Shown: in pieces, positions 36,725 to 46,175 of the stretch | How the letters are laid out: each line of letters starts with the position of its first letter | How positions within the stretch are numbered: the stretch's first letter is position 1 | Notes under the pieces: model-generated | Databases searched by the model: none | The model's input: the letters and a program-made list of their open reading frames with translations, nothing else | What the model was told of the DNA's origin: nothing | Origin: Mycobacterium sp. DL592 | Lineage (GTDB): Bacteria; Actinomycetota; Actinomycetes; Mycobacteriales; Mycobacteriaceae | Length of the DNA stretch: 64,000 bases | NCBI RefSeq assembly: GCF_011694515.1 | Contig: NZ_CP050192.1 | Coordinates: forward strand, 2,112,156 to 2,176,155 | Reading direction: 5' to 3' | Translations under genes and position numbers: made by a program

Positions 36725-37204
36725 ATGGGGCAGAACAATTTCCACTCAGACATCGAACTATCCGGGGCGCCCGACGTTCCGCCCGTACCGAGCGGTGCGC
36801 CCCTCAAGTCAAGGCTGTACGCCCGCTTCCTGACCGGCCGGCTCGACCGCGACGTCGACGCGGGCCTGCTGCCGGAGCCGGGCAGTGCGCTGGCCCTGCA
36901 CATGTCCAGGCTGGTCTCGATCGAGGAGCGTGAGTGTCTCGCGCGGGCGCTGCGCGGTGCGCTCAACGAGCCGGCCCACGCGCGCCCCGGTGTGCTGTTG
37001 CGTGTCCCCGTACATCCGGACCGTGTCGCGGCGTGCCACTCGGTGATCGACGACATCACCCTGTTGCTGCACTCCCCCCGGCCGGTGCGCGCCCGCGGCA
37101 TGGCCCGGCTGCGGATGCTGCTCTCCGACGGCCGGGGTCCGCTGTATCGCAACGGCAGCGGCAGCCTGGCCGCCGAACTGCGCGGTGTGCTCGCCGCGCT
37201 CTAG
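36725..37204 (+). CDS. Conserved protein of unknown function
   Basis: A 159-residue soluble protein, MGQNNFHSDIELSG..., that I do not recognise as a named family. It has a Pro-rich N-terminus and a helical body with conserved-looking Arg-rich segments (ARFLTGRLDRDVDAG; VRARGMARLRMLL). The start at 36725 has AAGGGAAGAG upstream; an in-frame ATG at 36653 would overlap the promoter. It is divergent from the CGNR regulator, which probably controls it, and its stop abuts the convergent adhA stop. Confidence 0.6.
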   Translation: MGQNNFHSDIELSGAPDVPPVPSGAPLKSRLYARFLTGRLDRDVDAGLLPEPGSALALHMSRLVSIEERECLARALRGALNEPAHARPGVLLRVPVHPDRVAACHSVIDDITLLLHSPRPVRARGMARLRMLLSDGRGPLYRNGSGSLAAELRGVLAAL

Positions 37205-38230
37205 TCAGGCCAGCAGTACCGCTGCCCCGGCGATGCGCCCCTCGGCCAGATCGGTCAGTGCACGATCCGCTTGTGCCAGTGGGTATTCCGGACTCGTCAC
37301 CTCGATACGGTGGCGCTGGGCGAACGCGAGAAAATCGCGGGCGTCCTGGCGAGTGTTGGAGGTCACCGAGCGAACCTGGCGCTCCTGGAACAGGTGCCGC
37401 TGATAGTTCAGCGGCGGGATGTCGCTGAGGTGGATCCCGGCGATCGCCAGCGTTCCGCCCCGGTCCAGCGCCTCGAGTGCCGGCAGCACGAGGTCACCCA
37501 CCGGGGCGAAGAGGATCGCGGCGTCCAGCTTCACCGGCGGCGGGTCGGCGGCTCCCTGCGCGGAGGCGACGCCGAGGGCCAACGCCAACTCCCGGGCCTG
37601 GGCACCCCTGGTCATCACATGGACCTCGGCCCCCTGCGCCAGCGCGACCTGCGCGGTGATGTGGGCACTGCCGCCGAACCCGTAGAGCCCCAGACGCCCA
37701 CCGGCCGGAAGCTGGGCACGCATCAGCGAGCGGTAGCCGATGATCCCCGCGCACAGCAGGGGCGCCAGTTCGCTGTCGGTATAGCCGTCCGGCAGATGAT
37801 GGGCGAAAGCGGCTGGCACCGTGGCGAATTCGGCATAGCCGCCGTCGGCATCCCAGCCGGTGTAGCGGGACTCCGGGCACAGGTTCTCGTCACCGCGGCG
37901 GCAGTACGGGCACACCCCGCAGGTGTGGCGCAGCCAGGCGATGCCGACCCGGTCCCCCACCGCGAACCCGTCACCGGCGCCAGGGCCGGCCGCGACGACC
38001 TCACCGACCACCTCGTGGCCGGGTGTCACCCCGGCCCGGTGAACGGCCAGGTCGCCCTCACTGACGTGCAGATCGGTGCGACACACCCCGCAGGCGCGCA
38101 CCGCGACCAGCAGCTCGCCCGGTCCCGGCTCCGGGACGGCCGCCGCTGTGTCGAGTTCCAGCGGCCCGGTGCGCATCGGCCCCGGGTGGCGCACCCGCCA
38201 GGCGCGCATGGTGGTCGGTTCGGTCGCCAT
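37205..38230 (-). CDS. adhA: Zinc-dependent alcohol dehydrogenase
   Basis: A 341-residue medium-chain dehydrogenase. CGVCRTDLH (catalytic zinc Cys), PGHEVVG (His and Glu ligands), the structural zinc loop [15 protein letters not shown] and the Rossmann motif [10 protein letters not shown] are all intact. It oxidises alcohols or reduces aldehydes with NAD(P). The start at 38230 ([11 protein letters not shown]) is chosen over a long spurious extension. Its position beside Rv1861- and apa-like genes matches adhA (Rv1862), from memory. A DosR-like box lies 52 bases upstream, between it and the divergent nitroreductase gene. Confidence 0.9.
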   Translation of the reverse strand: MATEPTTMRAWRVRHPGPMRTGPLELDTAAAVPEPGPGELLVAVRACGVCRTDLHVSEGDLAVHRAGVTPGHEVVGEVVAAGPGAGDGFAVGDRVGIAWLRHTCGVCPYCRRGDENLCPESRYTGWDADGGYAEFATVPAAFAHHLPDGYTDSELAPLLCAGIIGYRSLMRAQLPAGGRLGLYGFGGSAHITAQVALAQGAEVHVMTRGAQARELALALGVASAQGAADPPPVKLDAAILFAPVGDLVLPALEALDRGGTLAIAGIHLSDIPPLNYQRHLFQERQVRSVTSNTRQDARDFLAFAQRHRIEVTSPEYPLAQADRALTDLAEGRIAGAAVLLA

Positions 38231-38281
38231 CCACCCATCGTGCAACGCCCGGCCAGCCGGCGACAGCCGGACTCCGATCAA

Positions 38282-38295
38282 GGGACCAATGGCCC
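38282..38295. promoter_or_regulatory. DosR/DevR-like box between adhA and the nitroreductase
   Basis: GGGACCAATGGCCC matches the core of the DosR consensus GGGACTWWAGTCCC at 11 of 14 positions. A weaker half-site, GGGGCC, follows at 38301. It lies between divergent genes, one of which is an Acg-like nitroreductase; acg (Rv2032) and Rv3131 are established DosR targets. Binding is inferred. Confidence 0.55.
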
Positions 38296-38382
38296 ACGAT
38301 CGGGGCCTTTCGATGACTGTGCCGCCACGGTTTTCGATGTGACGGTGAAGGGGACGAGGTGACTGTCCGGCGAGGAGCGAGC

Positions 38383-39384
38383 ATGCTGAGAGAACTGCCT
38401 GACAAAGCAACTGTCGAAGCCGCGCTGGCGCTGGCGGTCCGCGCACCGTCGGTCCACAACTCGCAGCCCTGGCGGTGGCGGATCGGCGAGGAAAGCGTGC
38501 ATCTCTATGCCGATCCGACCCGGCATCTGCCACACATCGACCCGGCCCGCCGCGACCTCATGCTCAGTTGTGGCGTTGCGCTGCAACACTTCACTGTTGC
38601 ACTGGCCGCTCTGGGCTGGGCCACCGAAGTGCAGCGCTTCCCCAACCCGGCCGACCCCGACCACCTGGCGAGCATCGCAATTCTCGGCGCGGCCGCCAAC
38701 GACCAGGACATCGCTCTTGCCGCCGCGATACCGCGCCGCCGCACCGACCGGCGGTGGTTCTCGTCATGGCCGGTGCCCGGCGGCGACATCGCGTTGATGG
38801 CGGCGCGGGCGGCCCGGGCAGGAGTGTCGCTGCGCCGGGTCGAGGACGAGGGTGAGCTGGCGGCGCTGGTGACACGGGCGGTGCGCTTGCACATCAGCGA
38901 TCCTGGGTACCTGGCGGAGCTGTCGATGTGGAGCGGCAGGCACGGCACGGTCGCGGGGGTGCCGGCCCGCAACACGCCACCGTCGGAGAAGCAGGGCCGG
39001 TTTCCCGCGCGGGTATTCGCCAATCCGGCCCTCGAACAACCCGGTGACGTCGAGCCCCGCGACGACGCCGGCGTGGTGCTGGTGCTGGCGACCGCAACCG
39101 ACGACGTGCTGGCGTGGCTGCATGCCGGGGAGGCCACCGGTTCGGTCGTGCTCACCGCGACCGCACTGGGCCTGGCCAGCTGCCCGCTGACCGAGCCGCT
39201 GGAAATCGAGCAGACACGCGACGAGTTGCGGGCCCGACTGCTCGACGGCGACGGCTTTCCGCAGATGCTGCTGCGCGTCGGCTGGGCGGGACTCAATGCC
39301 GACCCGCTGCCGGCCACGCCGCGGCGTCCACTCACCGACGTGGCGGCCAACCTCGACGGCTCGCCGCTGCAGACGGTGACGTAG
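38383..39384 (+). CDS. Acg-like FMN nitroreductase-family protein
   Basis: A 333-residue protein of the Acg group, a diverged double nitroreductase fold. The opening [15 protein letters not shown], the RRRTDRRWF segment near residue 122 and the late [18 protein letters not shown] are characteristic of Acg and Rv3131-type proteins. In M. tuberculosis these are DosR-regulon proteins that bind FMN but have uncertain activity. The ATG at 38383 is favoured by GAGGAG six bases upstream; a GTG at 38359 is the alternative. A DosR-like box lies upstream. It converges on the GlsB-like gene. Confidence 0.85.
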   Translation: MLRELPDKATVEAALALAVRAPSVHNSQPWRWRIGEESVHLYADPTRHLPHIDPARRDLMLSCGVALQHFTVALAALGWATEVQRFPNPADPDHLASIAILGAAANDQDIALAAAIPRRRTDRRWFSSWPVPGGDIALMAARAARAGVSLRRVEDEGELAALVTRAVRLHISDPGYLAELSMWSGRHGTVAGVPARNTPPSEKQGRFPARVFANPALEQPGDVEPRDDAGVVLVLATATDDVLAWLHAGEATGSVVLTATALGLASCPLTEPLEIEQTRDELRARLLDGDGFPQMLLRVGWAGLNADPLPATPRRPLTDVAANLDGSPLQTVT

Positions 39385-39390
39385 CTGCGG

Positions 39391-39687
39391 CTACTTGCGG
39401 ACCTTGCCCAGGATCCACAACAGAATCACCGAGCCGAGAACGGCGGTGAACAGCGTGAACCACCAGCCGCCTGCGGCGGTGTTCAGGAAGAAGCTCAGCA
39501 GGAAGCCGCCGATGAGGGCGCCGACCACGCCGATGACGATGTTGAGCAGGATTCCTGAACCGCCGCCCTTGACGAGCTTGCCCGCGATCCAGCCGGCGAT
39601 CGCGCCGATGATGATGTAGCCGATCCAGCCGACGCTGGTCAGCGTGGTCGAACGCGCGAGGAATTCGGTGGTCGCCATCGTGTCCAT
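39391..39687 (-). CDS. GlsB/YeaQ/YmgE-family membrane protein (Rv1861-like)
   Basis: A 98-residue protein with three hydrophobic helices: WIGYIIIGAIAGWIAGKLV, GILLNIVIGVVGALIGGFLLSFFL and WWFTLFTAVLGSVILLWILGK. This is the transglycosylase-associated / GlsB stress family, small membrane proteins of unknown biochemistry. Rv1861 has this type and position next to apa, from memory. AGGGAGA precedes the ATG at 39687. It lies between apa (same strand, upstream) and the convergent nitroreductase. Confidence 0.85.
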   Translation of the reverse strand: MDTMATTEFLARSTTLTSVGWIGYIIIGAIAGWIAGKLVKGGGSGILLNIVIGVVGALIGGFLLSFFLNTAAGGWWFTLFTAVLGSVILLWILGKVRK

Positions 39688-39793
39688 GAGGGTCTCCCTG
39701 TGATCGACGGCCGGCGTGGCTGCCGCGCCGCTATCCCACTGGTATACCGCTACCGGGTAACGATTAGCGCGTCGAAACGGCCACGATGGCGGT

Positions 39794-40765
39794 TCAGCCC
39801 GCGGGCATCATTTCGGGGACCGGAGTCTCCACCGGGATCGGAATACCCACGCGGTTGCCGGGCGTCGGCGGCGCGGGCGCCGGGGCATTCGGGTCCGGCG
39901 CAGGCGGTGGCGGCGGGGAGTACGGCTTGATCGACTCGGCGAGCGCCTTGGCCGCTGCCGGGTCGATCGGATCCTTCGCGGTGCCCAGCCAGACGACGAA
40001 CCAGCGCTGGTTGCGTTCGGTGCGGGGCGCGTTCGGGTTTGCCGAGCCGACCACACCGGCCCAGATCTGCCCGTTGGGCTTGGTGGTGTCGGTGAACTTA
40101 ACCTCGTAGGAGGAGAAGTATCCGGGCATGTCACCGGCCTGAAGTGCGCCGGTCTGCTGATTGATCCGCACGCCGGGGAACGGCATGAAGAACTCGCCCA
40201 TATCGGAGGCCAGGCGCACGGCCGCCTTGCTGTTGTCCTGCTCGGCACCGGCGAACAACTTCAGGTCCAGCCGGCCCAGCAGGATGCTGGTGTCGTTGGC
40301 GGTCGGCGCGGGCTGGCCGTTCTGCGACGGACCGGTCTCCTTGCTCAGCAGTGCCTGGCCGTAGTTCAGCCGCGACGCGTCCGAGACCACCCAGCCTGCC
40401 GGCAACAGGTAGCTGAACCCGCCGGTGGCGTTGTTGACCCGGCCCGGCTCCGGCGGCGGCGCGGGTGCCGCGCTCGGCTCGGCGGGCGGGGCGTTGGGAT
40501 CGGCCGGCGGCGGCGGCGCGTTCGGGTCCAGTGGAGCGGGCGCGGGAGAAACGGTGCCGGCGGGCGGCGCGTTCGGATCGGCCGGCGGGGCCGGGACCTG
40601 GCTCGCCGGTGGCGCGGCCGTCGTCGACGGCGTGGGCGTCGCGGGATCGGCGGCTGCCGTAGTCGACGGAAGGGCGATGGTGACAGCACTGGCCGCGGTC
40701 ACGGCGGTGACCGCGAGCGCCGTCCACAGGCCCGTGCGTCGTGATGTCGGGTCCGGCTCACTCAT
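39794..40765 (-). CDS. apa: Alanine- and proline-rich secreted protein (Apa, fibronectin-attachment protein)
   Basis: A 323-residue exported protein. The N-terminus carries a signal peptide (to about residue 39, ending AAAD), then an Ala/Pro-rich segment (40-108) with DPNAPP repeats, a compact domain (about 109-280; [24 protein letters not shown]), and a second Pro-rich tail. This is the Apa/FAP (Rv1860) architecture; in M. tuberculosis the protein is mannosylated and binds host fibronectin. The Thr-Pro-rich stretch ([13 protein letters not shown]) contains likely O-glycosylation sites. It lies downstream of modBC on the same strand, as in M. tuberculosis. Confidence 0.93.
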   Translation of the reverse strand: MSEPDPTSRRTGLWTALAVTAVTAASAVTIALPSTTAAADPATPTPSTTAAPPASQVPAPPADPNAPPAGTVSPAPAPLDPNAPPPPADPNAPPAEPSAAPAPPPEPGRVNNATGGFSYLLPAGWVVSDASRLNYGQALLSKETGPSQNGQPAPTANDTSILLGRLDLKLFAGAEQDNSKAAVRLASDMGEFFMPFPGVRINQQTGALQAGDMPGYFSSYEVKFTDTTKPNGQIWAGVVGSANPNAPRTERNQRWFVVWLGTAKDPIDPAAAKALAESIKPYSPPPPPAPDPNAPAPAPPTPGNRVGIPIPVETPVPEMMPAG

Positions 40766-40820
40766 GGCGTCGAACCTACCGTGTTACAGCCGTGACGCAA
40801 GTAAGGCCTGGTCACGATGT

Positions 40821-40846
40821 GGTGTGTGGCGGCGCCGCGACACACC
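40821..40846. terminator. 26-base palindrome downstream of modC
   Basis: GGTGTGT-G-GCGGC|GCCGC-G-ACACACC pairs at all positions except one G-G mismatch. It sits between modC (stop 40926, leftward) and apa (start 40765). No T tract follows on the minus strand. It could be an intrinsic terminator of the mod genes or a binding site upstream of apa. Confidence 0.35.
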
Positions 40847-40925
40847 CACGAATTCAGCTGACATCGCAGCTCAGGGGCCGGTACCGCCGGTCCGGCCGGT
40901 GGTGAACTCCGCGTCGGGTTCCCAG

Positions 40926-42020
40926 TCAGTGCACAGCCGGCCTGGCCGCGCCGTGCACGGCGACCTCCTGAGCCTTGACGGTGAACCACATCGCATCCCC
41001 GGGGCTCAATCGCAGTTCGGCAGCCGCCTCGGCGGTGATATCGGCCGCCAGTCCCGGTGCGCCGTCGCGCTGGGCGGCGGCGCGCACGCGGACCGTCGCA
41101 CCGGTGGTGTCCAACTCGGCGATCGTCACCGCGACGCAGTTCCGTGGACTGCCATGCGGTGGGTCCCGGTACACCGCCACGGCAGCCGGGGCGAACACAG
41201 CGACAACCTGCTCCCCCGGCGCCAGCGTTTCGGCCGGCGTGCCGTGCCACACGACGCCGTCGGCACCTCTGATCGCGCCCGGACCGTCCAGCACACCGCG
41301 AATCACGTTGACACCGGCGATACGGGCCCCGAATCGGCTGCGGGGCGCCGCCAGGACGTCGGCCACCGCGCCGATCTCGGCCACCCCACCGTCCTCGAGC
41401 ACCATCACCCGGTCGGCCAGGGTCAGAACGTCGAGCAGGTCGTGCGTGATCAGGACCGTCGCCCGCCCATCGGCCGCGGCCACCCGGCGCAAGACGGCCC
41501 GCACCGAGGCGGCCACCGACACGTCGAGACCGGTCAGCGGCTCGTCGAGCAGCAGCACATCGGGTTCGGCGGCCAGTGCCCGCGCGATCGCCACCCGCTG
41601 AGCCTGACCGCCCGACAGCTGCGACGGTTTCCGCCCCGCCAACTCGGCCACCCCGACCTCGGCCAGCCAACGCGCCGCGCTCTCCCGGGCCCGGATGCGG
41701 CCCAGACCCCGTCCGCGCGGCGCGAACTCCACATTGGCCTGCACGCTCAGGTGCGGAAACAGCAGCGGATCCTGCAGCAACAGCCCCACCCGGCGGTCGT
41801 GGGTGGGCACCTGGACACCGGCGGCGATATCGGTCAGCACCCGGTCCCCGACCGCAACGAGGCCGGCGTCCGGAACCAGCAGGCCGGCGATCACATGCAG
41901 CACCGTGGACTTCCCCGCACCGTTGGGCCCGAGCACCGCCAGCACTTCACCGGCGGCCACCGCGAACTCCACGTCCACACCGCGCGCGCCGACCGTGGCC
42001 GCCAACCGCAACCCCGCCAT
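40926..42020 (-). CDS. modC: Molybdate ABC transporter ATP-binding protein
   Basis: A 364-residue ATPase. Walker A GPNGAGKS (about residue 34), Q-loop LLLQDPLLFPHLS, signature LSGGQAQR (about 128), Walker B LLLDEP and the H-loop TH are intact. A C-terminal molybdate-binding (TOBE/Mop) domain is visible at about 291-356 (NCVAVTIAELDTTGATVRVRA then SPGDAMWFTVKAQEV), which marks ModC among ABC importers. It energises ModB to import molybdate for molybdopterin enzymes. The ATG at 42020 overlaps the ModB stop by one base. A longer open frame continues upstream but is the shadow of modB. Confidence 0.93.
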   Translation of the reverse strand: MAGLRLAATVGARGVDVEFAVAAGEVLAVLGPNGAGKSTVLHVIAGLLVPDAGLVAVGDRVLTDIAAGVQVPTHDRRVGLLLQDPLLFPHLSVQANVEFAPRGRGLGRIRARESAARWLAEVGVAELAGRKPSQLSGGQAQRVAIARALAAEPDVLLLDEPLTGLDVSVAASVRAVLRRVAAADGRATVLITHDLLDVLTLADRVMVLEDGGVAEIGAVADVLAAPRSRFGARIAGVNVIRGVLDGPGAIRGADGVVWHGTPAETLAPGEQVVAVFAPAAVAVYRDPPHGSPRNCVAVTIAELDTTGATVRVRAAAQRDGAPGLAADITAEAAAELRLSPGDAMWFTVKAQEVAVHGAARPAVH

Positions 42021-42844
42021 CAGCCGCCGCTCACCGGAGCATTCCACCCGGCCAGCCGCCGCGCCCCCAGCCCGAGCACCACGACCGCGGCGACGGCAAC
42101 CAGGAGTATCGACAGCGCCACCGCGGCGTCGGGGTCGCTTTCCCGCTGCAGGTAGATCTCCAGCGGCAGGGTGCGGGTCACGCCCTGCCGCGACCCCGCG
42201 AACGTCAGCGTGGCGCCGAACTCCCCAAGCGCCCGGGCGAAGGCCAGCACCGCGCCGGAGATCAGGCCGGGGGCCAGCAGCGGCAGTGTCACCCGCCACC
42301 ACACCGTGGCCGGGCGGGCGCCGAGGGTGGCGGCCACCACGTCGTAGTCCGGCCCCGCGGTGCGTGCCGCGCCCTCGAGCGCGATGACCAGAAACGGCAA
42401 CGACACGAACGTCTGCGCCAGCACGACCGCCGTCGTGGTGAACGCGATCCGAATCCCAGCCGCCTCCAGGTAGTGCCCCAGCAGGCCCAGCCGCCCGAAG
42501 GCATAGAGCAGGGCGATACCGCCGACGACCGGCGGCAACACCAGCGGCAGCAGGATCAGCGGCCGCAGCGCGCTTATCAACCGGCCGCTGCTTCGGGCCA
42601 GCACCATCGCCATCGGCACGCCCAGCAGCAGGCACAGCGCGGTGCTGGCGGTCGCCGTTCGCAGGCTGAGCAGCAGCGCCTCGCGCGAGGACGTACTGGT
42701 GATCAGCGTCCAGAACCGAGACCAGTCGACGCGCAATGCCATCGCGACCAGTGGCAGAACCACGAACGCCGCACCCAGAGCGGCGGGCACATAGACCCAG
42801 CGCGGCAGCGCGGTACCCTGGCCCGACACCCCGAACCGCCTCAT
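42020..42844 (-). CDS. modB: Molybdate ABC transporter permease
   Basis: A 274-residue permease with about six membrane helices. The cytoplasmic EAA-type loop [27 protein letters not shown] (about 180-206) is the ModB/CysT coupling site. With ModC it forms the inner-membrane part of a molybdate importer. Its stop and the modC start share one base (TGATG). No modA (periplasmic molybdate-binding protein) lies upstream, where M. tuberculosis has it; the next gene, on the other strand, is the SDR. The start has only a weak ribosome site. Confidence 0.9.
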   Translation of the reverse strand: MRRFGVSGQGTALPRWVYVPAALGAAFVVLPLVAMALRVDWSRFWTLITSTSSREALLLSLRTATASTALCLLLGVPMAMVLARSSGRLISALRPLILLPLVLPPVVGGIALLYAFGRLGLLGHYLEAAGIRIAFTTTAVVLAQTFVSLPFLVIALEGAARTAGPDYDVVAATLGARPATVWWRVTLPLLAPGLISGAVLAFARALGEFGATLTFAGSRQGVTRTLPLEIYLQRESDPDAAVALSILLVAVAAVVVLGLGARRLAGWNAPVSGG

Positions 42845-42974
42845 CCGTCACACCCTAGGGCGCACAACCGTGTCGTGTCGCAGGCGTATTAGCACCTTTA
42901 GCTACTGTCCAGTAACATTCTTCAGCGAACCGACGCCGCCCCACGCTGGGCCGGCGTTGCGCACGAGGAGGTCA

Positions 42975-43652
42975 ATGGCGATGGACGTGCTGGTTACTGG
43001 CGGAGACACCGAACTGGGACGCGTCGTGGCGGAAGGCTTCCGCGACGCCGGCCACAAGGTCGTCATCAGCGGCGCCCGCCGCGACGACCTGGAGGTCGCC
43101 GCCAAGGAACTCGATGTCGACGCGGTCGTTTGCGATACGACGGATCCGTCGTCGCTGGCCGAGGTCCGCACGCAGTTCCCCCACCACCTCGACACCATCG
43201 TGCACGTCCCCGCACCACGGTGGATCGGTGGTGACCCGCGCACCTACACGATGGCCGACACCGCCAGCGCATGGCGCTCGACGCTGGACGCCACCGTGCT
43301 GTCCGCGGTGCTGCTCGTCCAGAACATCGGCGACCACCTGCGTTCGGGCGGTGCCATCGTCACCGTCGTGCCCGACAATCCGCGCGACGGCAGCGCCGAG
43401 GCCGCGGTCAAGGGAGCGCTGTCGAACTGGACGGCCGGGCAGGCCGACTACTTCGGTACCCGCGGCATCACCATCAACACCGTGGCGACCGGCCGCAGCG
43501 CCGAGCCGACCTACGACGGGCTGAGCTCCACCCCGCCGTCGGTGTCGGCCGAAATCGCCCGGCTCGCACTGTTTTTGACCAGTCCGTCGGCCCGGCACAT
43601 CACCGGTCAGACGTTGCATGTCGGCCGCGGGGCGCTGGCCAACTTCGGCTGA
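42975..43652 (+). CDS. Short-chain dehydrogenase/reductase-like protein (Rv1856c-like)
   Basis: A 225-residue Rossmann-fold SDR. The cofactor motif is GGDTELG (about residues 8-14), a variant of TGxxxGxG. The Ser-Tyr-Lys catalytic pattern is degenerate: the usual YxxxK is not seen, and AEAAVKGALSNW occupies the region. It may be a non-catalytic or atypical SDR. GAGGAGG ends just before the ATG at 42975. Rv1856c of M. tuberculosis has this length and position, from memory. The LLM oxidoreductase follows after 39 bases on the same strand. Confidence 0.82.
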   Translation: MAMDVLVTGGDTELGRVVAEGFRDAGHKVVISGARRDDLEVAAKELDVDAVVCDTTDPSSLAEVRTQFPHHLDTIVHVPAPRWIGGDPRTYTMADTASAWRSTLDATVLSAVLLVQNIGDHLRSGGAIVTVVPDNPRDGSAEAAVKGALSNWTAGQADYFGTRGITINTVATGRSAEPTYDGLSSTPPSVSAEIARLALFLTSPSARHITGQTLHVGRGALANFG

Positions 43653-43691
43653 TTCACCTGCCGTTCGCCGACGACGATTACTGTCGGCAGG

Positions 43692-44609
43692 GTGACGATT
43701 CGACTTGGTTTCCAGATCCCGAACTTCTCGTACGGCACCGGCGTCGCCGAACTGTTCCCGACGGTGATCGCCCAGGCGCAGGAGGCCGAGGCCGCCGGCT
43801 TCGACTCGGTCTTCGTGATGGACCACTTCTATCAGCTGCCCATGCTCGGTTCGCCCGATCAACCGATGTTGGAGGCCTACACGGCACTAGGTGCCCTGGC
43901 CACCGCCACCGAGCGAGTCCAGCTGGGCACCCTGGTCACCGGCAACACGTACCGCAACCCGACGCTGCTGGCCAAGACCATCACCACGCTGGACGTCATC
44001 AGCCAGGGACGGGCCATCCTCGGCATCGGCACCGGCTGGTTCGAGCTCGAGCACGACCAGCTCGGCTACGAGTTCGGCACGTTCACCGACCGGTTCAACA
44101 AGCTCGAAGAAGCGCTGTCGATCATCGTGCCGATGACCGAAGGCCAGCGCCCGACCGTCGAAGGCAAGTACTACCGCGCCAAGGACGCGCTGGCCAATCC
44201 CCGCTTCCGCGACCACATTCCGCTGATGATCGGTGGCAGTGGCGAGAAAAAGACGTTCAGCCTGGCCGCCCGCCACTTCGACCACCTCAACATCATCGCG
44301 GGCTTTCCCGAGCTGCCCGGCAAGGTCTCGGTGCTGGCCCAGCGCTGCGAAGAGGTCGACCGCGACCCGGCGACGCTGGAAACCAGCGTGCTGGTCAGCG
44401 TGGTGGCCGGCGACAACCTCAGCGACGACATCGTGCCCGCCGAGATGAAGGGCCGGATGGTCGTCGGTACCCCGGAGCACGTCGCCGAGCAGATCAAGAC
44501 CAACGTGATCGACGTCGGAATCGACGGCGTCATCATCAACATGCCCGGCTACGTCCCCGGCGCGATCACCAAAGTCGGCGAGGCACTGCGCCCGGTTGTG
44601 GGTTACTGA
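43692..44609 (+). CDS. LLM-class F420-dependent oxidoreductase (Rv1855c-like)
   Basis: A 305-residue luciferase-like TIM-barrel enzyme. FQIPNFSYGTG opens the barrel, RVQLGTLVTGNTYRNPTLLAKTITTLDVISQGRAILGIGTGW is the characteristic flavin/F420 site, and GGSGEKKTF comes later. Most such proteins in mycobacteria use F420H2. The substrate is unknown. A TACTGT hexamer (43679-43684) lies seven bases before the GTG start and no ribosome site is present, so the mRNA may be leaderless. Rv1855c occupies this position between the SDR and ndh in M. tuberculosis, from memory. Confidence 0.9.
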   Translation: MTIRLGFQIPNFSYGTGVAELFPTVIAQAQEAEAAGFDSVFVMDHFYQLPMLGSPDQPMLEAYTALGALATATERVQLGTLVTGNTYRNPTLLAKTITTLDVISQGRAILGIGTGWFELEHDQLGYEFGTFTDRFNKLEEALSIIVPMTEGQRPTVEGKYYRAKDALANPRFRDHIPLMIGGSGEKKTFSLAARHFDHLNIIAGFPELPGKVSVLAQRCEEVDRDPATLETSVLVSVVAGDNLSDDIVPAEMKGRMVVGTPEHVAEQIKTNVIDVGIDGVIINMPGYVPGAITKVGEALRPVVGY

Positions 44610-44717
44610 CCGCCCGGGTGGCTGATGTCACCAAGGCCGTTCGAGGACCGGCGCGAAGTCTGAGCGCAGGACGACTACCGTAGACGGTGTCCTGTGCATG
44701 TCGTTGAGGAGCAAGTA

Positions 44718-46088
44718 ATGACCCATCCCGGTGCCACTCCATCGGATAAGCACAAGGTCGTCATCATCGGATCCGGCTTCGGCGGGCTCAATGCCGCCAA
44801 GGCGCTCAAGCGGGCCGACGTCGACATCAAGATGATCGCCAAGACCACCCACCACCTGTTCCAGCCGCTGCTGTACCAGGTGGCCACCGGCATCATCTCC
44901 GAGGGCGAGATCGCCCCGCCGACCCGCGTGGTGCTTCGTGACCAGAAGAACTGCCAGGTTCTGCTCGGCGAGGTCACCCACATCGACCTGGACAACCAGA
45001 CGGTCGACTCGATCCTGCTGGGCCACACCTACCGCACGCCGTACGACACCCTGATCGTGGCGGCCGGGGCCGGGCAGTCCTACTTCGGCAACGACCACTT
45101 CGCCGAGTGGGCGCCCGGTATGAAGAGCATCGACGACGCCCTGGAGTTGCGCGGACGCATCCTCGGCGCCTTCGAGCAGGCCGAGCGTTCCAGCGATCCG
45201 GTCCGGCGCGACAAGCTGCTGACGTTCGTCGTCGTCGGAGCAGGCCCGACCGGCGTGGAGATGGCCGGCCAGATCGCCGAACTCGCCGACCACACCCTCA
45301 AGGGTGCCTTCCGCCACATCGACTCCACCAAGGCCCGGGTGATCCTGCTCGACGCCGCGCCGGCCGTGCTGCCGCCGATGGGCGAGAAGCTCGGACAGAA
45401 GGCCGCGGCCCGGCTGGAGAAGCTGGGTGTGGAGATCCAGCTCGGCGCGATGGTCACCGACGTCGACCGCAACGGCATCACGGTCAAGCGGGGCGACGGC
45501 AGCATCGACCGCATCGAGTGCGCGACGAAGGTCTGGTCGGCCGGTGTGTCGGCCAGCCCGCTGGGCAAGATCATCGCCGACCAGTCCGACGCCGAGATCG
45601 ACCGCGCCGGACGGGTGAAGGTCCTTCCGGACCTCACCGTGCCGGACCATCCCAACGTGTTCGTCATCGGTGACATGGCCTTCGTCGACGGTGTTCCCGG
45701 TATGGCGCAGGGCGCCATCCAGGGGGCGAAGTACGCAGCCAAGCTCATCAAGGCCGAACTGAAGGGTGCCGACCCGGCGGCCCGCGAACCGTTCGAGTAC
45801 TTCGACAAGGGCTCGATGGCGACCGTGTCGCGCTACTCGGCGGTCGCCAAGGTCGGCCGCATCGAGTTCAGCGGCTTTATCGCCTGGCTGGCCTGGCTTT
45901 TCCTGCACCTCATCTACATGGTGGGGTTCAAGGCCCGGCTGACCACGGCGCTGTCGTGGATCGGCACGTTCATCGGCAGCCAGCGCAGCCAGCTGACGAT
46001 CACCGAGCAGCAGGCGTACGCGCGGACCCGAATCGAGCAACTCGAGGAGATCGCCGCCGCCGTGGAAGACGAGAAAGCGGCGTCATGA
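44718..46088 (+). CDS. ndh: Type II NADH dehydrogenase
   Basis: A 456-residue FAD flavoprotein. The FAD motif VVIIGSGFGGLNAAK lies at about 14-28, the NADH motif FVVVGAGPTGVEMAG at about 174-188, and FVIGDMA near 321 closes the FAD site. The C-terminus includes FIAWLAWLFLHLIYMVGF, which anchors the monotopic protein to the membrane. It oxidises NADH and reduces menaquinone without pumping protons. The ATG at 44718 is supported by GAGGAG upstream. Position agrees with Rv1854c, next to the Rv1855c homologue and the urease genes. Confidence 0.96.
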   Translation: MTHPGATPSDKHKVVIIGSGFGGLNAAKALKRADVDIKMIAKTTHHLFQPLLYQVATGIISEGEIAPPTRVVLRDQKNCQVLLGEVTHIDLDNQTVDSILLGHTYRTPYDTLIVAAGAGQSYFGNDHFAEWAPGMKSIDDALELRGRILGAFEQAERSSDPVRRDKLLTFVVVGAGPTGVEMAGQIAELADHTLKGAFRHIDSTKARVILLDAAPAVLPPMGEKLGQKAAARLEKLGVEIQLGAMVTDVDRNGITVKRGDGSIDRIECATKVWSAGVSASPLGKIIADQSDAEIDRAGRVKVLPDLTVPDHPNVFVIGDMAFVDGVPGMAQGAIQGAKYAAKLIKAELKGADPAAREPFEYFDKGSMATVSRYSAVAKVGRIEFSGFIAWLAWLFLHLIYMVGFKARLTTALSWIGTFIGSQRSQLTITEQQAYARTRIEQLEEIAAAVEDEKAAS

Positions 46089-46175
46089 CCCTGGCCTGCG
46101 CGGGTCAAACCACGGTTGCCGCTGCGGTGCTGGCCTAACATGGACCCCAAGACACATCCACGTCAAGGGGGACTC

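Noticed and set aside
39688..39793. SigF-type promoter upstream of the GlsB-like gene
   Set aside because: GTTA and GGGATA appear on the minus strand, but spacing and sequence fit the SigF consensus poorly.
40926..42851. One 641-residue frame that could be read as a modB-modC fusion
   Set aside because: The extra N-terminal 277 residues are the modB DNA read in the wrong frame; modB and modC each have own starts with a one-base overlap.
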